A stretch of DNA of 64,000 bases from positions 3,348,001 through 3,412,000 of the forward strand of contig NZ_CP049037.1 of the NCBI RefSeq assembly GCF_011040495.1. The letters run 5' to 3'. A program made the position numbers and the translations under genes. The notes under the pieces were generated by a model. The model searched no databases. It saw only the letters and a program-made list of their open reading frames with translations, and was not told the DNA's origin. This document shows, in pieces, positions 7,384-16,397 of this stretch (positions are counted from its first letter, which is position 1; the number at the start of each line of letters is the position of its first letter). This DNA is from Pseudohalocynthiibacter aestuariivivens. Lineage in GTDB: Bacteria; Pseudomonadota; Alphaproteobacteria; Rhodobacterales; Rhodobacteraceae.

Positions 7384-9173
7384 CCCCCGTAGTTCTGGCG
7401 CTCAGCGCCTCTGGCGAAGCGGTCGCGCACCGTATCGCCACCCTGATTGGTGCGCCCGTGCATGGCCGTGAGGGCCGTATTGCACAGGCGGATGCTTACT
7501 TTGCCAATGCGCTTGATCACGCGCGCGATCTCTTTGCGGCGGGCGTACCCATCGTGGGCGTCTGTGCGTCAGGCATCCTTATCCGTGCGGTGGCACCACT
7601 TTTATCGGACAAGCGGACCGAACCGCCGGTGGTGTCGGTTAGCGATGATGGCGCGGTGGTGATCCCGCTTCTGGGCGGGCATCGCGGCGCCAATCGGCTG
7701 GCGACTGAAATCGCGGCGGGTCTGGGTGCAGTTGCGGCAGTCACGACAGCAGGTGACGTGGCAATGGGGGCGGCGCTGGATGCACCGCCGCCGGGCTATC
7801 GGCTGGCCAACCCGGAACATGCCAAAGGCGCGATGGCAGCGATGTTGTCGGGGGCAGGTGTCCGTGTGACAGGAGAGAATATTTTCGACATCGCGGACAC
7901 GGGTGGACACGTTGAACTGATCACCACCGAGGCCCCCCAATCAGGCGATGAAGAGCGGCTGATTTATCATCCCCAGCGTCACGTTCTGGGGTTGGGATGC
8001 GCGCGCAACGCTGATCCCGAAGAGATGTGGGCACATGTGAACGATACACTGGCGGAGGCCGGGATCGCACCCGGTGCGATCGCCTGCGTCGCCACCATTG
8101 ACCTCAAGGCGGACGAGCCTGCGATGAACGTGGTCGCTGCCCGGCTGGGTGTGCCGCTGCGTCTGTTCACTGCGGCAGAGCTGGAGGCGCAGTCTGCGCT
8201 TCTGGCGAATCCGTCCGATGTGGTCTTTGCCGAGGTGGGCTGTCACGGCGTGGCCGAGGGCGCGGCACTGGCGGCAGGCGGCGCACTGGTCGTAGAGAAA
8301 CACAAGACCGCGACGACGACCTGCGCCGTTTGCCGCAGCGACACTGTCATCACAACCATGCCGGGCCGCGCGCGTGGACGGCTGAGTGTCGTTGGCATTG
8401 GCCCCGGACAGGCGGCGTGGCGCACGCCCGAGGTCAGCCGCCTGATTGCGGATGCCGAAGAACTGGTGGGGTACGGCCTATACATCGATCTGCTGGGACC
8501 GCTGGCCGCGGGCAAAACGCGCAGCGATTTCCCGCTGGGTGGTGAAGAAGCACGCTGCCGCTATGCTTTGGAACAGGCCGCGCTGGGCAAGAACGTGGCG
8601 CTGGTATGCTCCGGGGATGCGGGGATCTACGCCATGGGAGCACTGGTGTTTGAGCTGTTGGATCGCGGTCCGCAGGAAATGGGCGTCAGTGATGCCGCCC
8701 ACCGGGTCGACGTGATCTGCTCGCCGGGCGTGTCGGCGCTGCAAGGGGCCGCGGCGCGGGCCGGGGCACCACTGGGGCACGATTTCTGTACGATTTCTCT
8801 CAGCGATCTGCTGACGCCTCGCGCCGACATCCTGCGCAGGCTGAAGGCCGCCGCTGAGGGTGATTTTGTCATCGCCTTCTACAATCCGGTCAGCAAGACC
8901 CGCCGGACGCTGATGGCAGAGGCGCGTGACATTCTGTTGCAACACCGCCCGGCGGATACGCCGGTTATGTTGGCCAGTTCGCTGGGCCGCCCTGAGGAGA
9001 ACGTTCGCTATCGCAGGCTGGACCAGCTGGAGGTCGATGAGGTCGATATGCTGACCGTCGTTCTGATCGGGTCTAGCAACTCGCGGCTGGCGCAACTGGG
9101 CGAGGGACCGCGCATGTTCACCCCGCGGGGCTATGCGCGCAAGATCGACGGCGATTTGGCAGGGCAAGGGTGA
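7374..9173 (+). CDS. cobJ: CbiG-CobJ fusion: cobalt-precorrin-5A hydrolase-type domains plus precorrin-3B C17-methyltransferase
   Basis: The 599-residue protein has three parts. Residues 1-125 match CbiG N-terminal domain (PVVLALSASGEAVAHRIA, GVCASGILIRAVAPLL, LLGGHRGANRLA). Residues about 200-325 match the CbiG C-terminal/CobE domain (VLGLGCARNADPEEM, FAEVGCHGVAEGAAL, KTATTTCAVCRS). Residues about 335-585 are the CobJ methylase (LSVVGIGPGQAAWRTPE, CSGDAGIYAMGAL, SPGVSALQGAAARAGAPLG). CbiG opens the ring-A lactone in the cobalt-early pathway; CobJ does ring contraction with C17 methylation. The GTG at 7374 has AAAGGGG upstream and excludes 24 non-homologous residues. Confidence 0.92.
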   Translation: MAVTPVVLALSASGEAVAHRIATLIGAPVHGREGRIAQADAYFANALDHARDLFAAGVPIVGVCASGILIRAVAPLLSDKRTEPPVVSVSDDGAVVIPLLGGHRGANRLATEIAAGLGAVAAVTTAGDVAMGAALDAPPPGYRLANPEHAKGAMAAMLSGAGVRVTGENIFDIADTGGHVELITTEAPQSGDEERLIYHPQRHVLGLGCARNADPEEMWAHVNDTLAEAGIAPGAIACVATIDLKADEPAMNVVAARLGVPLRLFTAAELEAQSALLANPSDVVFAEVGCHGVAEGAALAAGGALVVEKHKTATTTCAVCRSDTVITTMPGRARGRLSVVGIGPGQAAWRTPEVSRLIADAEELVGYGLYIDLLGPLAAGKTRSDFPLGGEEARCRYALEQAALGKNVALVCSGDAGIYAMGALVFELLDRGPQEMGVSDAAHRVDVICSPGVSALQGAAARAGAPLGHDFCTISLSDLLTPRADILRRLKAAAEGDFVIAFYNPVSKTRRTLMAEARDILLQHRPADTPVMLASSLGRPEENVRYRRLDQLEVDEVDMLTVVLIGSSNSRLAQLGEGPRMFTPRGYARKIDGDLAGQG

Positions 9174-9212
9174 CGATTTGAGCATTTTACACAAAAAAGA
9201 AGGAGGGGCGCG

Positions 9213-9986
9213 GTGACGGTCTATTTCATCGGTGCTGGTCCGGGTGACCCGGAATTGCTGACGCTCAAGGCGCAGCGCATCATCGGGGCCTGCCCCGTGT
9301 GCCTCTATGCTGGCAGTCTGGTGCCGCCAGAGGTGGTGGATTGTGCACCCGCAGGTGCGCGGGTGATGGACACCGCGCCGATGACGCTGGACGACACCCA
9401 CGCCGAGATCGTCGCGGCCCATGCGCGTGGACAGGATGTGGCGCGGGTGCATTCAGGCGATCCGTCGCTCTATGGGGCCATTGCCGAACAGATCAGACGC
9501 TTGCGCACTGATGGGATCGATTACCAGATCATCCCCGGCGTGCCGGCTTATGCGGCGGCGGCGGCGGCACTGGGGCAGGAACTGACCGTGCCCGAAGTGG
9601 CGCAATCGATCATCCTTACCCGCGTGTCGATGAAGTCAACGTCAATGCCCGATGGGGAAACGCTGGAGAATTTTGCCCGAACCGGCGCAACACTGGCGAT
9701 CCATCTGGGGGTGCGGAACCTGCGCGAAATATCGCGCGTGCTGTCGCCCTATTATGGGGCGGACTGTCCGGTGGTGGTGGCCTACCGCGTCGGCTGGCCT
9801 GACCAGATGTTCATTCGTGGCACGCTAAGCGACATTCAGGCCAAGGTGCGCGCCGAGAAGATCACCCGCACCGCATTGACACTGGTCGGGCCGGTGTTGG
9901 GTGAAGTACGCGATTTCAAGGACAGTGCGTTGTATGATCCGCAAATCCCGCACGTGCTGCGCCCGAAAGTGGTGGCAAATGGGTGA
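9213..9986 (+). CDS. cobM: Precorrin-4 C11-methyltransferase (CobM/CbiF)
   Basis: CobM methylates C11 of precorrin-4 or its cobalt form. The 257-residue protein shows VYFIGAGPGDPELLTLKAQ (core GAGPGDPELLT), CLYAGSLVPPEV, HSGDPSLYGAIAEQIR, IIPGVPAYAAAAAALGQELT and TRVSMKSTSMP, all typical. The start is GTG with a strong AAGGAGG site. A 39-bp spacer separates it from cobJ. It is the last cob gene here. cobK, cobG/cobZ, cobB and cobN are not in the window. Confidence 0.95.
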   Translation: MTVYFIGAGPGDPELLTLKAQRIIGACPVCLYAGSLVPPEVVDCAPAGARVMDTAPMTLDDTHAEIVAAHARGQDVARVHSGDPSLYGAIAEQIRRLRTDGIDYQIIPGVPAYAAAAAALGQELTVPEVAQSIILTRVSMKSTSMPDGETLENFARTGATLAIHLGVRNLREISRVLSPYYGADCPVVVAYRVGWPDQMFIRGTLSDIQAKVRAEKITRTALTLVGPVLGEVRDFKDSALYDPQIPHVLRPKVVANG

Positions 9987-10068
9987 CTCTGGCAGGTTTC
10001 GCAAAAACTTAACTTGATCAGAACCACAATTGCTCCACCCTTGGCGCAGTTCTCAAGGGGGGAGCGCC

Positions 10069-10422
10069 ATGATTACGCATTTGCCAGCCGATGTGCAGGC
10101 CGGGCTGGACGCCGCACGCAAGGCGGCGCTGATGAAATCGCAACGCCTGAGGGTCGTCGCCGACGAGGTCAGCTACCGGGTCCTGCGCACATGGCCCGGC
10201 GGGTTCTCGATTGCGGCCGCGGATGCACCGCCGCAGCGTGGGCTGGTCGAGCTTTACGACGGCCCCCGCCACCTTGCCCATTGCCTGATCTTCGCCTCCG
10301 GCGAGGAGGCGGGCGAGATCCTGTTTGATTTCAAGCAGCGGTCAGATGTGTCGGGCGAACAGCCGCTCGATTTCGTGCGCGCGCCGGATGCCCCTGTCGC
10401 GCTGATCACCAAGGGCGGATAG
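10069..10422 (+). CDS. Conserved hypothetical protein, 117 residues
   Basis: I do not recognise a named family. The protein looks cytosolic: an N-terminal helix (ITHLPADVQAGLDAARKAALMK), a basic stretch (KSQRLRVVADEVSYRVLRTW), then beta-rich sequence (RGLVELYDGPRHLAHCLIFA) and an acidic end. The ATG at 10069 has AAGGGGGGAG upstream, a strong ribosome site. It follows cobM by 82 bp on the same strand and is convergent with the PatB gene. No membrane segment or catalytic motif is evident. Confidence 0.75.
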   Translation: MITHLPADVQAGLDAARKAALMKSQRLRVVADEVSYRVLRTWPGGFSIAAADAPPQRGLVELYDGPRHLAHCLIFASGEEAGEILFDFKQRSDVSGEQPLDFVRAPDAPVALITKGG

Positions 10423-10441
10423 CGCGACAAGGTAGCGTCAG

Positions 10442-11614
10442 TTATTGCAGATCGGAAAACGCTGCGCGCAGACGCTCGACGGCAGTTGTGACCTGTGCTT
10501 GGGGCATGCCCAGATTGAATCGCAGGCAGTTTTCACCACCGGTGCCGAACACGACGCCCATACTGGGGGCGAGTCGCGCCGTTTGCTTTACCCGCGTCGT
10601 GACCTCGTCCATCGACATGCCGGTATTGGTGAAATCGACCCATGCCAGATAGGTCGATTGCATCGGCATCGCCGACAGTCCGGGAATCTCGTCGACGGCG
10701 TTGACGAAGAAATGCTGATTGTCGTCCAGATATCGCACCAGCGCATCGACCCATTCGGCCCCGCGCGGGCTATAGGCCGCCTGCGTCAGTACCACGCCCA
10801 GTAGGTTGGGCGATACGTCCAGCGCCCGAAAAACTGCCGCGAAGCGCGTGCGCAGGGCCTCGTCCGGCACCGACACAATGCCGAGCCGCGCCCCCGCGAT
10901 GTTGAACGTCTTTGAGGCCGAAGTCAGCATGATCAAACGGTTCACGGCGTCAGGGGCCGCGACCGCCATTGGAATGTGCTTTTGTCCGGGATAGACCAGA
11001 TCGTGATGAATCTCGTCAGAGATCAGCAGCAGATCATGACGCGCACAAAAGGCGGCCAGCGCCTGCAACTCTTCGCGTGACCAGACGCGGCCCGCAGGGT
11101 TGTGCGGTGAGCAGAACAATACCACGCGCTCGCGTCCGCTGAGCGATGCCTCCAACGCGTCAAGGTCCATGCGATAGACGCCGTCGCGGATCACCAGCGG
11201 GCTTTCCTTCACCACGCGTTCGCACTTGTTAATCTTGTTGGTGAACTCGTGGTAGACGGGGGTAAAGATAATGACTTCATCACCCGGATCGGTAAACGCC
11301 TGCAGGCACATCGCAATCGCATTGCCCAAACCAAAGGTCGAGAACATCGCATCGGGCGAAACCGTCCAGCCGTGGCGCTCTTGCATCCACCATGCGACGG
11401 CCTGTTTCATTTCGGGCTCGCCGCTGAAATAGCCATAGTTGGCCTTGTCCAGCAAACCCCGCACTGCGTCCTGCAGAAAATCAGGCGCGGCGAAATCCAT
11501 ATCGGCAACCCACATGGCCATTCCGTCATCCGGGCTGACGCCGGTGGCGGTCTCCATTAGGTCCCATTTGCTGCTGTTGCTGCCACGGCGGTCGATGATC
11601 TGGTCGAAACTCAT
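10442..11614 (-). CDS. PatB/MalY-type PLP-dependent C-S lyase (cystathionine beta-lyase like)
   Basis: This fold-type I aminotransferase-like enzyme should cleave C-S bonds of cystathionine or related sulfur amino acids to pyruvate, ammonia and a thiol. The 390-residue protein has the family start FDQIIDRRGSNSSKWDL, MWVADMDFAAPDFL, FCSPHNPAGRVWSREEL, SDEIHHDLVYPG and the PLP lysine (about residue 234) in TSASKTFNIAGARLG. The C-terminal NCLRFNLGMPQ is the substrate-carboxylate Arg motif. The ATG at 11614 fits this start and has GAGGAC upstream. It is divergent from def, 101 bp away. Confidence 0.9.
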   Translation of the reverse strand: MSFDQIIDRRGSNSSKWDLMETATGVSPDDGMAMWVADMDFAAPDFLQDAVRGLLDKANYGYFSGEPEMKQAVAWWMQERHGWTVSPDAMFSTFGLGNAIAMCLQAFTDPGDEVIIFTPVYHEFTNKINKCERVVKESPLVIRDGVYRMDLDALEASLSGRERVVLFCSPHNPAGRVWSREELQALAAFCARHDLLLISDEIHHDLVYPGQKHIPMAVAAPDAVNRLIMLTSASKTFNIAGARLGIVSVPDEALRTRFAAVFRALDVSPNLLGVVLTQAAYSPRGAEWVDALVRYLDDNQHFFVNAVDEIPGLSAMPMQSTYLAWVDFTNTGMSMDEVTTRVKQTARLAPSMGVVFGTGGENCLRFNLGMPQAQVTTAVERLRAAFSDLQ

Positions 11615-11715
11615 TTGCAAACGGTCCTCTTGTACATACGCGGCGCACGCTAGCCGATTGCCGGGCAGGTGCAAGCCCGTTGCAGACCTGCGCGCCATGT
11701 CCTACATGAACCACC

Positions 11716-12234
11716 ATGAAAATGCCGATCCTCATCCATCCCGATCCGCGCCTGAAAAAGGTCTGTTCTCCTGTTGTCGATCTCAGCGATGCCTTGCGCG
11801 CGCTGGCGGATGACATGCTGGAGACAATGTATGATGCGCCCGGTATCGGCCTCGCGGCACCGCAGGTCGGTGTGATCGAGCGGCTGATCGTGCTTGATTG
11901 CGTCAAGGAAGAGGGCGAGGCACCACGCCCGATGGTGATGTTCAATCCCGAGGTTATCGCCCGCTCCGACACAACCAACGTTTACGAGGAAGGCTGCCTG
12001 TCCATCCCCGACCAGTTTGCCGAAGTGACCCGCCCGGCCGAAGTTGACGTGCGCTGGATCGACCGCGACGGGGCAGAGCAGACCGCCACATTCGACGGCT
12101 TGTGGGCCACCTGCGTGCAACATGAGATTGACCATCTGAACGGCAAACTGTTCATTGATTATCTCGGCCCGATGAAACGGCAACTGATCACGCGGCGCAT
12201 GCAAAAGCTCAAGCGCGAACAGGCGCGGGTTTGA
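11716..12234 (+). CDS. def: Peptide deformylase
   Basis: This enzyme removes the formyl group from N-terminal fMet of new proteins. All three signature motifs are intact in the 172-residue protein: GIGLAAPQVGV (motif 1, residues 43-53), EEGCLSIP (motif 2, metal ligand Cys94) and QHEIDHLNG (motif 3, His136 and His140 as ligands, Glu137 catalytic). It begins a short run def, def-like, fmt, the usual partner of formyl-Met synthesis. A degenerate paralogue follows after 4 bp. Confidence 0.96.
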   Translation: MKMPILIHPDPRLKKVCSPVVDLSDALRALADDMLETMYDAPGIGLAAPQVGVIERLIVLDCVKEEGEAPRPMVMFNPEVIARSDTTNVYEEGCLSIPDQFAEVTRPAEVDVRWIDRDGAEQTATFDGLWATCVQHEIDHLNGKLFIDYLGPMKRQLITRRMQKLKREQARV

Positions 12235-12238
12235 GCCG

Positions 12239-12733
12239 ATGACTGTACGTCGTTGCCTTCCGTGGCCGGACAAACGCCTGCGCACCGCCGCCGAACCGAT
12301 TGAGAGCATCACAGATGACATACGCGGTCACTGGGATGACATGATCGACACGATGGAGGCGATGCCGGGGCTTGGTCTCGCTGCGCCGCAAATTGGTGTG
12401 ATGTTGCGCCTTGCCGTGGTGGACGCCTCCGAAGCCCGCGGCCAAGCGGTGCGTATGGCCAACCCCGAAGTGCTGCACGCCAGCGTGACGTTGCGGCGTC
12501 ATGTCGAGGCAAGCCCGAACCTGCCCGGTGTTTCGGCCCCGATCGAACGCCCCCGTGCTGTCACCGTGCGGTTTCTGAATGCCGAGGGCGAGATTGAGGA
12601 GCGCGATTTTGTCAGTGTCTGGGCGACATCCGTGCAACACCAGATCGATCATCTGAACGGGCGGATGTATTTCGACCGGCTAAGCAAGGTGAAACGCGAC
12701 ATGCTGTTGCGTCGGGCACGCAAAAAGGGCTGA
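12239..12733 (+). CDS. Degenerate peptide deformylase-like protein (missing Cys ligand and catalytic Glu)
   Basis: The 164-residue protein is plainly a deformylase paralogue: MPGLGLAAPQIGVM matches motif 1, and VQHQIDHLNGRMYFDRL matches motif 3. However, motif 2 (EGCLSIP) reads EASPNLP (residues 90-96), so the metal-binding Cys is Ser92. In motif 3 the catalytic Glu is Gln135 (HQIDH). His134 and His138 remain. As read, it should not hydrolyse formyl groups in the normal way. It may bind metal weakly, act as a regulatory partner, or use another substrate. It starts 4 bp after def and precedes fmt. Confidence 0.9.
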   Translation: MTVRRCLPWPDKRLRTAAEPIESITDDIRGHWDDMIDTMEAMPGLGLAAPQIGVMLRLAVVDASEARGQAVRMANPEVLHASVTLRRHVEASPNLPGVSAPIERPRAVTVRFLNAEGEIEERDFVSVWATSVQHQIDHLNGRMYFDRLSKVKRDMLLRRARKKG

Positions 12734-12862
12734 CGGTGTGCCCGGTTCTGATCCGGGTATTGAGTGTTTGAAGAACGATGACAGTTGAATGCATGTCTTT
12801 CACCGCTCTCTGAACCCTCACAGCTAACGGCAGAAACCCGAGCGAAAATCGAAAGGGATGCG

Positions 12863-13768
12863 ATGCGGATCATCTTTATGGGAACGCCGGATTTTTCCGT
12901 ACCTGTGTTGGATGCACTGGTCGCAGGCGGTCACGAAATCGCGGCAGTCTATTGTCAGCCGCCCCGGCCCGCCGGACGCGGCAAGAAGGACCGCCCGACA
13001 CCGGTGCACACACGTGCGCTGGAGTTGGGATTGGATGTGCGCCACCCGGTCAGCCTGAAATCGCCGGATGTGCAGGCAGAGTTTGCGGCGCTCGGCGCCG
13101 ATGTTGCTGTGGTTGTCGCGTATGGCCTGATTCTGCCACAGGCAGTGCTGGATATGCCTCGGCACGGGTGCCTGAATATTCATGCCTCGTTGTTGCCACG
13201 CTGGCGTGGTGCAGCGCCCATTCACCGCGCGATTATGGCGGGGGACGCGGAGACCGGCGTCTGCATCATGCAGATGGAGGCCGGGCTGGACACTGGCCCT
13301 GTGCTGCTGCGCGACATCACTAGCATCGGGGATGAGGAAACAACCGGTGCGTTGCATGATCGGCTGTCACGGATAGGGGCCGTACTGATCATTGATGCGC
13401 TGGCGCAGTTGAACAGCCTGACACCGCAGCCGCAGTCGCCGGATGGCGTTACCTACGCCGAGAAGATCGACAAATCAGAGGCCCGCATAGACTGGGCATG
13501 GCGCGCGACAGAGGTCGACAGGCATATCCGCGGGCTCTCGCCCTTTCCCGGTGCGTGGACCGAAATCGGCGGCGCGCGCGTGAAACTGCTGGCCTCCCGG
13601 CTGGGCCGAGGTTGCGGCGCGCCGGGTGAAGTATTGGATAATGCACTGAGCGTCGCCTGCGGGCAGGGCGCGGTACAGCTTTTGCGCTTGCAACGGGCCG
13701 GCGGACGGGCGCAGGATTGCGAGGCATTCCTGCGCGGTCATCCAGTGCCACGCGGCACGCGGTTATAG
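12863..13768 (+). CDS. fmt: Methionyl-tRNA formyltransferase
   Basis: Fmt formylates Met-tRNAfMet using 10-formyl-THF. The 301-residue protein has [18 protein letters not shown] at the N-terminus, [18 protein letters not shown], the formyl-transfer core [19 protein letters not shown], and [13 protein letters not shown]-terminal OB-fold domain with [14 protein letters not shown] follows. The ATG at 12863 has AAAGGGA upstream; an earlier in-frame ATG adds 26 unrelated residues. It is grouped with def. Confidence 0.96.
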   Translation: MRIIFMGTPDFSVPVLDALVAGGHEIAAVYCQPPRPAGRGKKDRPTPVHTRALELGLDVRHPVSLKSPDVQAEFAALGADVAVVVAYGLILPQAVLDMPRHGCLNIHASLLPRWRGAAPIHRAIMAGDAETGVCIMQMEAGLDTGPVLLRDITSIGDEETTGALHDRLSRIGAVLIIDALAQLNSLTPQPQSPDGVTYAEKIDKSEARIDWAWRATEVDRHIRGLSPFPGAWTEIGGARVKLLASRLGRGCGAPGEVLDNALSVACGQGAVQLLRLQRAGGRAQDCEAFLRGHPVPRGTRL

Positions 13769-13782
13769 GCGAGGGGACGACG

Positions 13783-14031
13783 ATGTTTCCAGTATTGATC
13801 GGCACAGTGGTGATCGCGGGTATCGTCGGCTACCTGTCGGAAAGGTCCGGCTTTACCCGCAATGGATATGTCGCGTCGATCATCATCTGCGTGGGTGGCG
13901 CGTTCCTGTTCTATTTCCTGCGGATCATGTTCGGCCTGCGTTTTGGCGCGCCCGGCGTTGACGCGATCCTGTCGTCGATCGGGGCACTGATTATCGTGCC
14001 GACCCACTGGCGCGGCCGGGGGCGCCGCTGA
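13783..14031 (+). CDS. Small membrane protein, possibly GlsB/YeaQ/YmgE-like
   Basis: The 82-residue protein is mostly hydrophobic with two or three membrane segments (FPVLIGTVVIAGIVGYL, YVASIIICVGGAFLFYFL, ILSSIGALIIV). The pattern of a first helix, a loop with ER.GF..NGYVAS, and Gly-rich helices recalls the transglycosylase-associated (GlsB) family. I am unsure of the family. The start at 13783 has GAGGGGACG upstream. Its stop shares a base with the next start (TGATG), so the two are coupled. Confidence 0.75.
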   Translation: MFPVLIGTVVIAGIVGYLSERSGFTRNGYVASIIICVGGAFLFYFLRIMFGLRFGAPGVDAILSSIGALIIVPTHWRGRGRR

Positions 14032-14267
14032 TGCCCATCGCTGCGCTGATCATCATCGGTGCTGCCGCCGGGTTTCTTGCCACCCGGTTGATGCGGCTCG
14101 ATACCAATGTCGTCACCACTATCGGCATCGGCATCATCGGTGCAATCATCGGCGGGGTGATCCTGCGCTTTGTCGCAGCGGTCTTCGGGATGCTGGGCGG
14201 CTTTGTCGGGGCTGTCCTTGGCGCGGTTCTGCTGATCTGGTTGTGGCAAACCTACTGGCGCCGATAG
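14031..14267 (+). CDS. GlsB/YeaQ/YmgE family stress-type membrane protein
   Basis: The 78-residue protein has three hydrophobic segments (IAALIIIGAAAGFLATRL, VVTTIGIGIIGAIIGGVIL, LGGFVGAVLGAVLLIWL). The repeated small-residue IGIGIIGAIIGG core is typical of the transglycosylase-associated family. It is translationally coupled to the previous small membrane protein. The pair probably forms one membrane unit; the role is unknown. It is convergent with the TRIC-type gene, 4 bp away. Confidence 0.8.
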   Translation: MPIAALIIIGAAAGFLATRLMRLDTNVVTTIGIGIIGAIIGGVILRFVAAVFGMLGGFVGAVLGAVLLIWLWQTYWRR

Positions 14268-14271
14268 CTGA

Positions 14272-14895
14272 TCAGACCCGTGGCGGGCGACCACGATAAA
14301 CCGGCAAGGACCACCCGAACAACAGTGATCCGGCCCGCAGTGTCCAGGTAAGCGCGGCGCAGCCGATCAGCACGAGGTTCTGCTCAAACCCCAGATGATC
14401 CATGCCAGCCGCCAGTGCGGCCCCGGCAAAGGCGGCGCTGACATATAGCTCGCCCTGTTTCAGAACCAGTGGCACTTGGCCGACGACCACATCGCGCATC
14501 AGCCCGCCCATGCAGCCTGTGACCATGCCCATCAGCACCACCACCAGCGGTGATTGCGCCATCAGTAGCGCGACTGCCACGCCTGCGGGGACCGCCACGG
14601 CCAGTGCGAAACTGTCCAACCATAGCAACCAGCGATAGCGGCTCTCGACCAGATGTGCGGTGAAAAACACCAGCGCGGCCGCGCCCACGGCAACGCCGAT
14701 ATTGGTCGGGTCCGCGATCCAGAAGATCGGGTTGCGGTCCAACATCACGTCGCGCAGCGTGCCACCGCCTACCGCTGTCAGACAGGCGATAAAGGCGAAC
14801 CCCACCAGATCAAGCTGTGCCCTGCTCGCCACCAGCGCGCCCGTCAGCGCAAAGACCAGAACCGAAGCGTAGTCGAGAAACGTGAGCGCGCTCAT
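14272..14895 (-). CDS. TRIC-type cation channel family protein (UPF0126/YicG)
   Basis: The 207-residue protein has about seven hydrophobic helices. It carries the two UPF0126 repeats with GxxxR motifs: [18 protein letters not shown] and [22 protein letters not shown] (core [11 protein letters not shown]). Prokaryotic TRIC channels are trimeric K+ channels; some UPF0126 proteins are proposed to carry glycine. Start at 14895 (ATG) overlaps the rnhA stop by 4 bp. It is last in a six-gene overlapping chain that begins with ispH. Confidence 0.9.
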   Translation of the reverse strand: MSALTFLDYASVLVFALTGALVASRAQLDLVGFAFIACLTAVGGGTLRDVMLDRNPIFWIADPTNIGVAVGAAALVFFTAHLVESRYRWLLWLDSFALAVAVPAGVAVALLMAQSPLVVVLMGMVTGCMGGLMRDVVVGQVPLVLKQGELYVSAAFAGAALAAGMDHLGFEQNLVLIGCAALTWTLRAGSLLFGWSLPVYRGRPPRV

Positions 14896-15362
14896 GTCGT
14901 GATCTTTCCATCCGGTTTGTACGGGGCCATGCCAGCACGCGCCAATTCGTCCGCGCGCTCGTTCTCTGGGTGACCGGCATGGCCCTTGACCCATTCCCAT
15001 GTCACGTCATGGCGTGCCTGCGCCGCATCGAGCCGCTGCCATAGTTCGGCATTCTTAACTGGCTTTTTCGCCGCCGTGCGCCAGCCGTTGCGCTTCCAGC
15101 CGTGAATCCATCCGGTCACGCCGTTCTTAACGTATTGGCTGTCGGTCACGATCGTCAGGGTGCTGGCGCGCTCCAGCACTTCGAGCGCGCTGATGGCTGC
15201 CATCAGTTCCATCTGGTTGTTGGTGGTGTCCGGTGCGCCGCCTGACAGCTCGCGTTCCTTGACAACGGCATCGCCCTGCATGGCGCGCATCAGCACACCC
15301 CAGCCACCGGGGCCGGGATTGCCGGAACAGGCACCGTCTGTATACGCAATGAGCTTAACCAT
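14892..15362 (-). CDS. rnhA: Ribonuclease HI
   Basis: RNase HI cuts RNA in RNA-DNA hybrids. The protein has all four acidic active-site residues in context: [44 protein letters not shown] and [11 protein letters not shown]. It is about 156 residues, normal for the family. The start at 15362 (MVKLIAYT) was chosen over one three codons upstream because it begins at the conserved strand. It overlaps the upstream methyltransferase stop by 8 bp. Confidence 0.96.
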   Translation of the reverse strand: MVKLIAYTDGACSGNPGPGGWGVLMRAMQGDAVVKERELSGGAPDTTNNQMELMAAISALEVLERASTLTIVTDSQYVKNGVTGWIHGWKRNGWRTAAKKPVKNAELWQRLDAAQARHDVTWEWVKGHAGHPENERADELARAGMAPYKPDGKITT

Positions 15363-15951
15363 TGGCGGCAATCACCACCCAAGGCGCCACAGTGCCATCC
15401 AGCCCCGGATCGGCACCGGTCCACTGATCGCGGGGGCTGAACCCGGCGGTGGTCAGCAGATCGGACAGCTCGTCAGCCTCGTAATAGGTATAGAGGCGGC
15501 CAATCGCATCGCGCTTCTCGCCTTTGCCTGTCTTTAGTCCGATGTGAAATCGCCCGCCGGGTTTCAGCGCTGTCCGCAATGCTGCCAGATGGGCAGGCAT
15601 CAGGGCGCGGGGTGCGTGCAGCAGGCTGAAATTGGCCCAGATACCATCGTATAGATCGACACCCGCAATGTCGTCGAATGTCGCGATCCACGCGGTCACG
15701 CCGGGGTGGGCGGCTGCCGCCATATCCACCATCTCTGGCACAGCATCGGTCGCGTCCACGACCAGCCCGGCCTGTGCCATCTGTGCCGCCGCGGCGCCGG
15801 GTCCACATCCCAGATCCAGCACACGCCCGCCGGGCACAACATCCGCCATGAACCGGCTCAGGTGCGGGTCATCCACACTGCCGTCGGTAAACGCTGCGTA
15901 TCGCGCCGCCTGCGCGCCATAGACGCTTAGGGTTTCATCATCTGCGCTCAC
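15355..15951 (-). CDS. Class I SAM-dependent methyltransferase
   Basis: The 198-residue protein has motif [18 protein letters not shown], the acidic motif [11 protein letters not shown], and later [15 protein letters not shown], all typical of small-molecule methyltransferases. The substrate is unknown. A GTG at 15951 has AGGAG seven bases upstream and overlaps the previous gene's stop as GTGA. It is preferred over the ATG at 15975, which lacks a good site. A central stretch ([20 protein letters not shown]) precedes a [11 protein letters not shown] segment often seen in class I enzymes. Confidence 0.88.
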   Translation of the reverse strand: MSADDETLSVYGAQAARYAAFTDGSVDDPHLSRFMADVVPGGRVLDLGCGPGAAAAQMAQAGLVVDATDAVPEMVDMAAAAHPGVTAWIATFDDIAGVDLYDGIWANFSLLHAPRALMPAHLAALRTALKPGGRFHIGLKTGKGEKRDAIGRLYTYYEADELSDLLTTAGFSPRDQWTGADPGLDGTVAPWVVIAANG

Positions 15952-16397
15952 AAAAACACTCCTATGCCCAGACATGCCAGCACCACCGCCGTCATCGGCA
16001 CCCGCAGCGCCATCCACCACGGCGGTGCGGCATCATAGCGCCAGAACAGCCAGTCGAGCCCTAACAACCCGGCGAATCCCGCCATCAGCGACATGCCCGC
16101 CCCTGTTGGGCCGCCCCCGGTCATGAAAAACGCCCAGAGCGCAGGGATAACTGACAATGCGTATCCAGTCGCAGCCTGCGCGCCTTCCAGCCGGGTGGCA
16201 AAGCCCCAGAGTACCCCGGACATGAAGCTCAGGATGATCGCGCCGTAGAACAGCATCACGTACGGCCCGGCAAATCGACCGCCGACAGTCTGCGCTGTCC
16301 AGAGCGCAAGATCGGGCAACAGTACGGTCAAAGCCCCCCACAGAAATGGGATCAGGCCGGCGAGGCCGAGCAACAGGGCAGGGCGCGGAACGTTCAC
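15948..16397 (-). CDS. DUF3429 family membrane protein
   Basis: The 149-residue protein has four or five hydrophobic helices ([79 protein letters not shown]). The LIPF.WGA, YGA.ILSF..GV.WG and LD...W motifs fit DUF3429, whose role is unknown. Overlaps of 4 bp on both sides tie it to the LysE gene and the methyltransferase. Confidence 0.88.
   Translation of the reverse strand: MNVPRPALLLGLAGLIPFLWGALTVLLPDLALWTAQTVGGRFAGPYVMLFYGAIILSFMSGVLWGFATRLEGAQAATGYALSVIPALWAFFMTGGGPTGAGMSLMAGFAGLLGLDWLFWRYDAAPPWWMALRVPMTAVVLACLGIGVFL

Noticed and set aside
8478..9452. A 324-codon minus-strand frame over cobJ/cobM
   Set aside because: Antisense to well-supported methyltransferase domains; no homology recognised.
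12785..13058. Longer starts for fmt (ATG 12785) and other genes
   Set aside because: Upstream residues show no family similarity, and a ribosome site fits the internal ATG or GTG starts used here.
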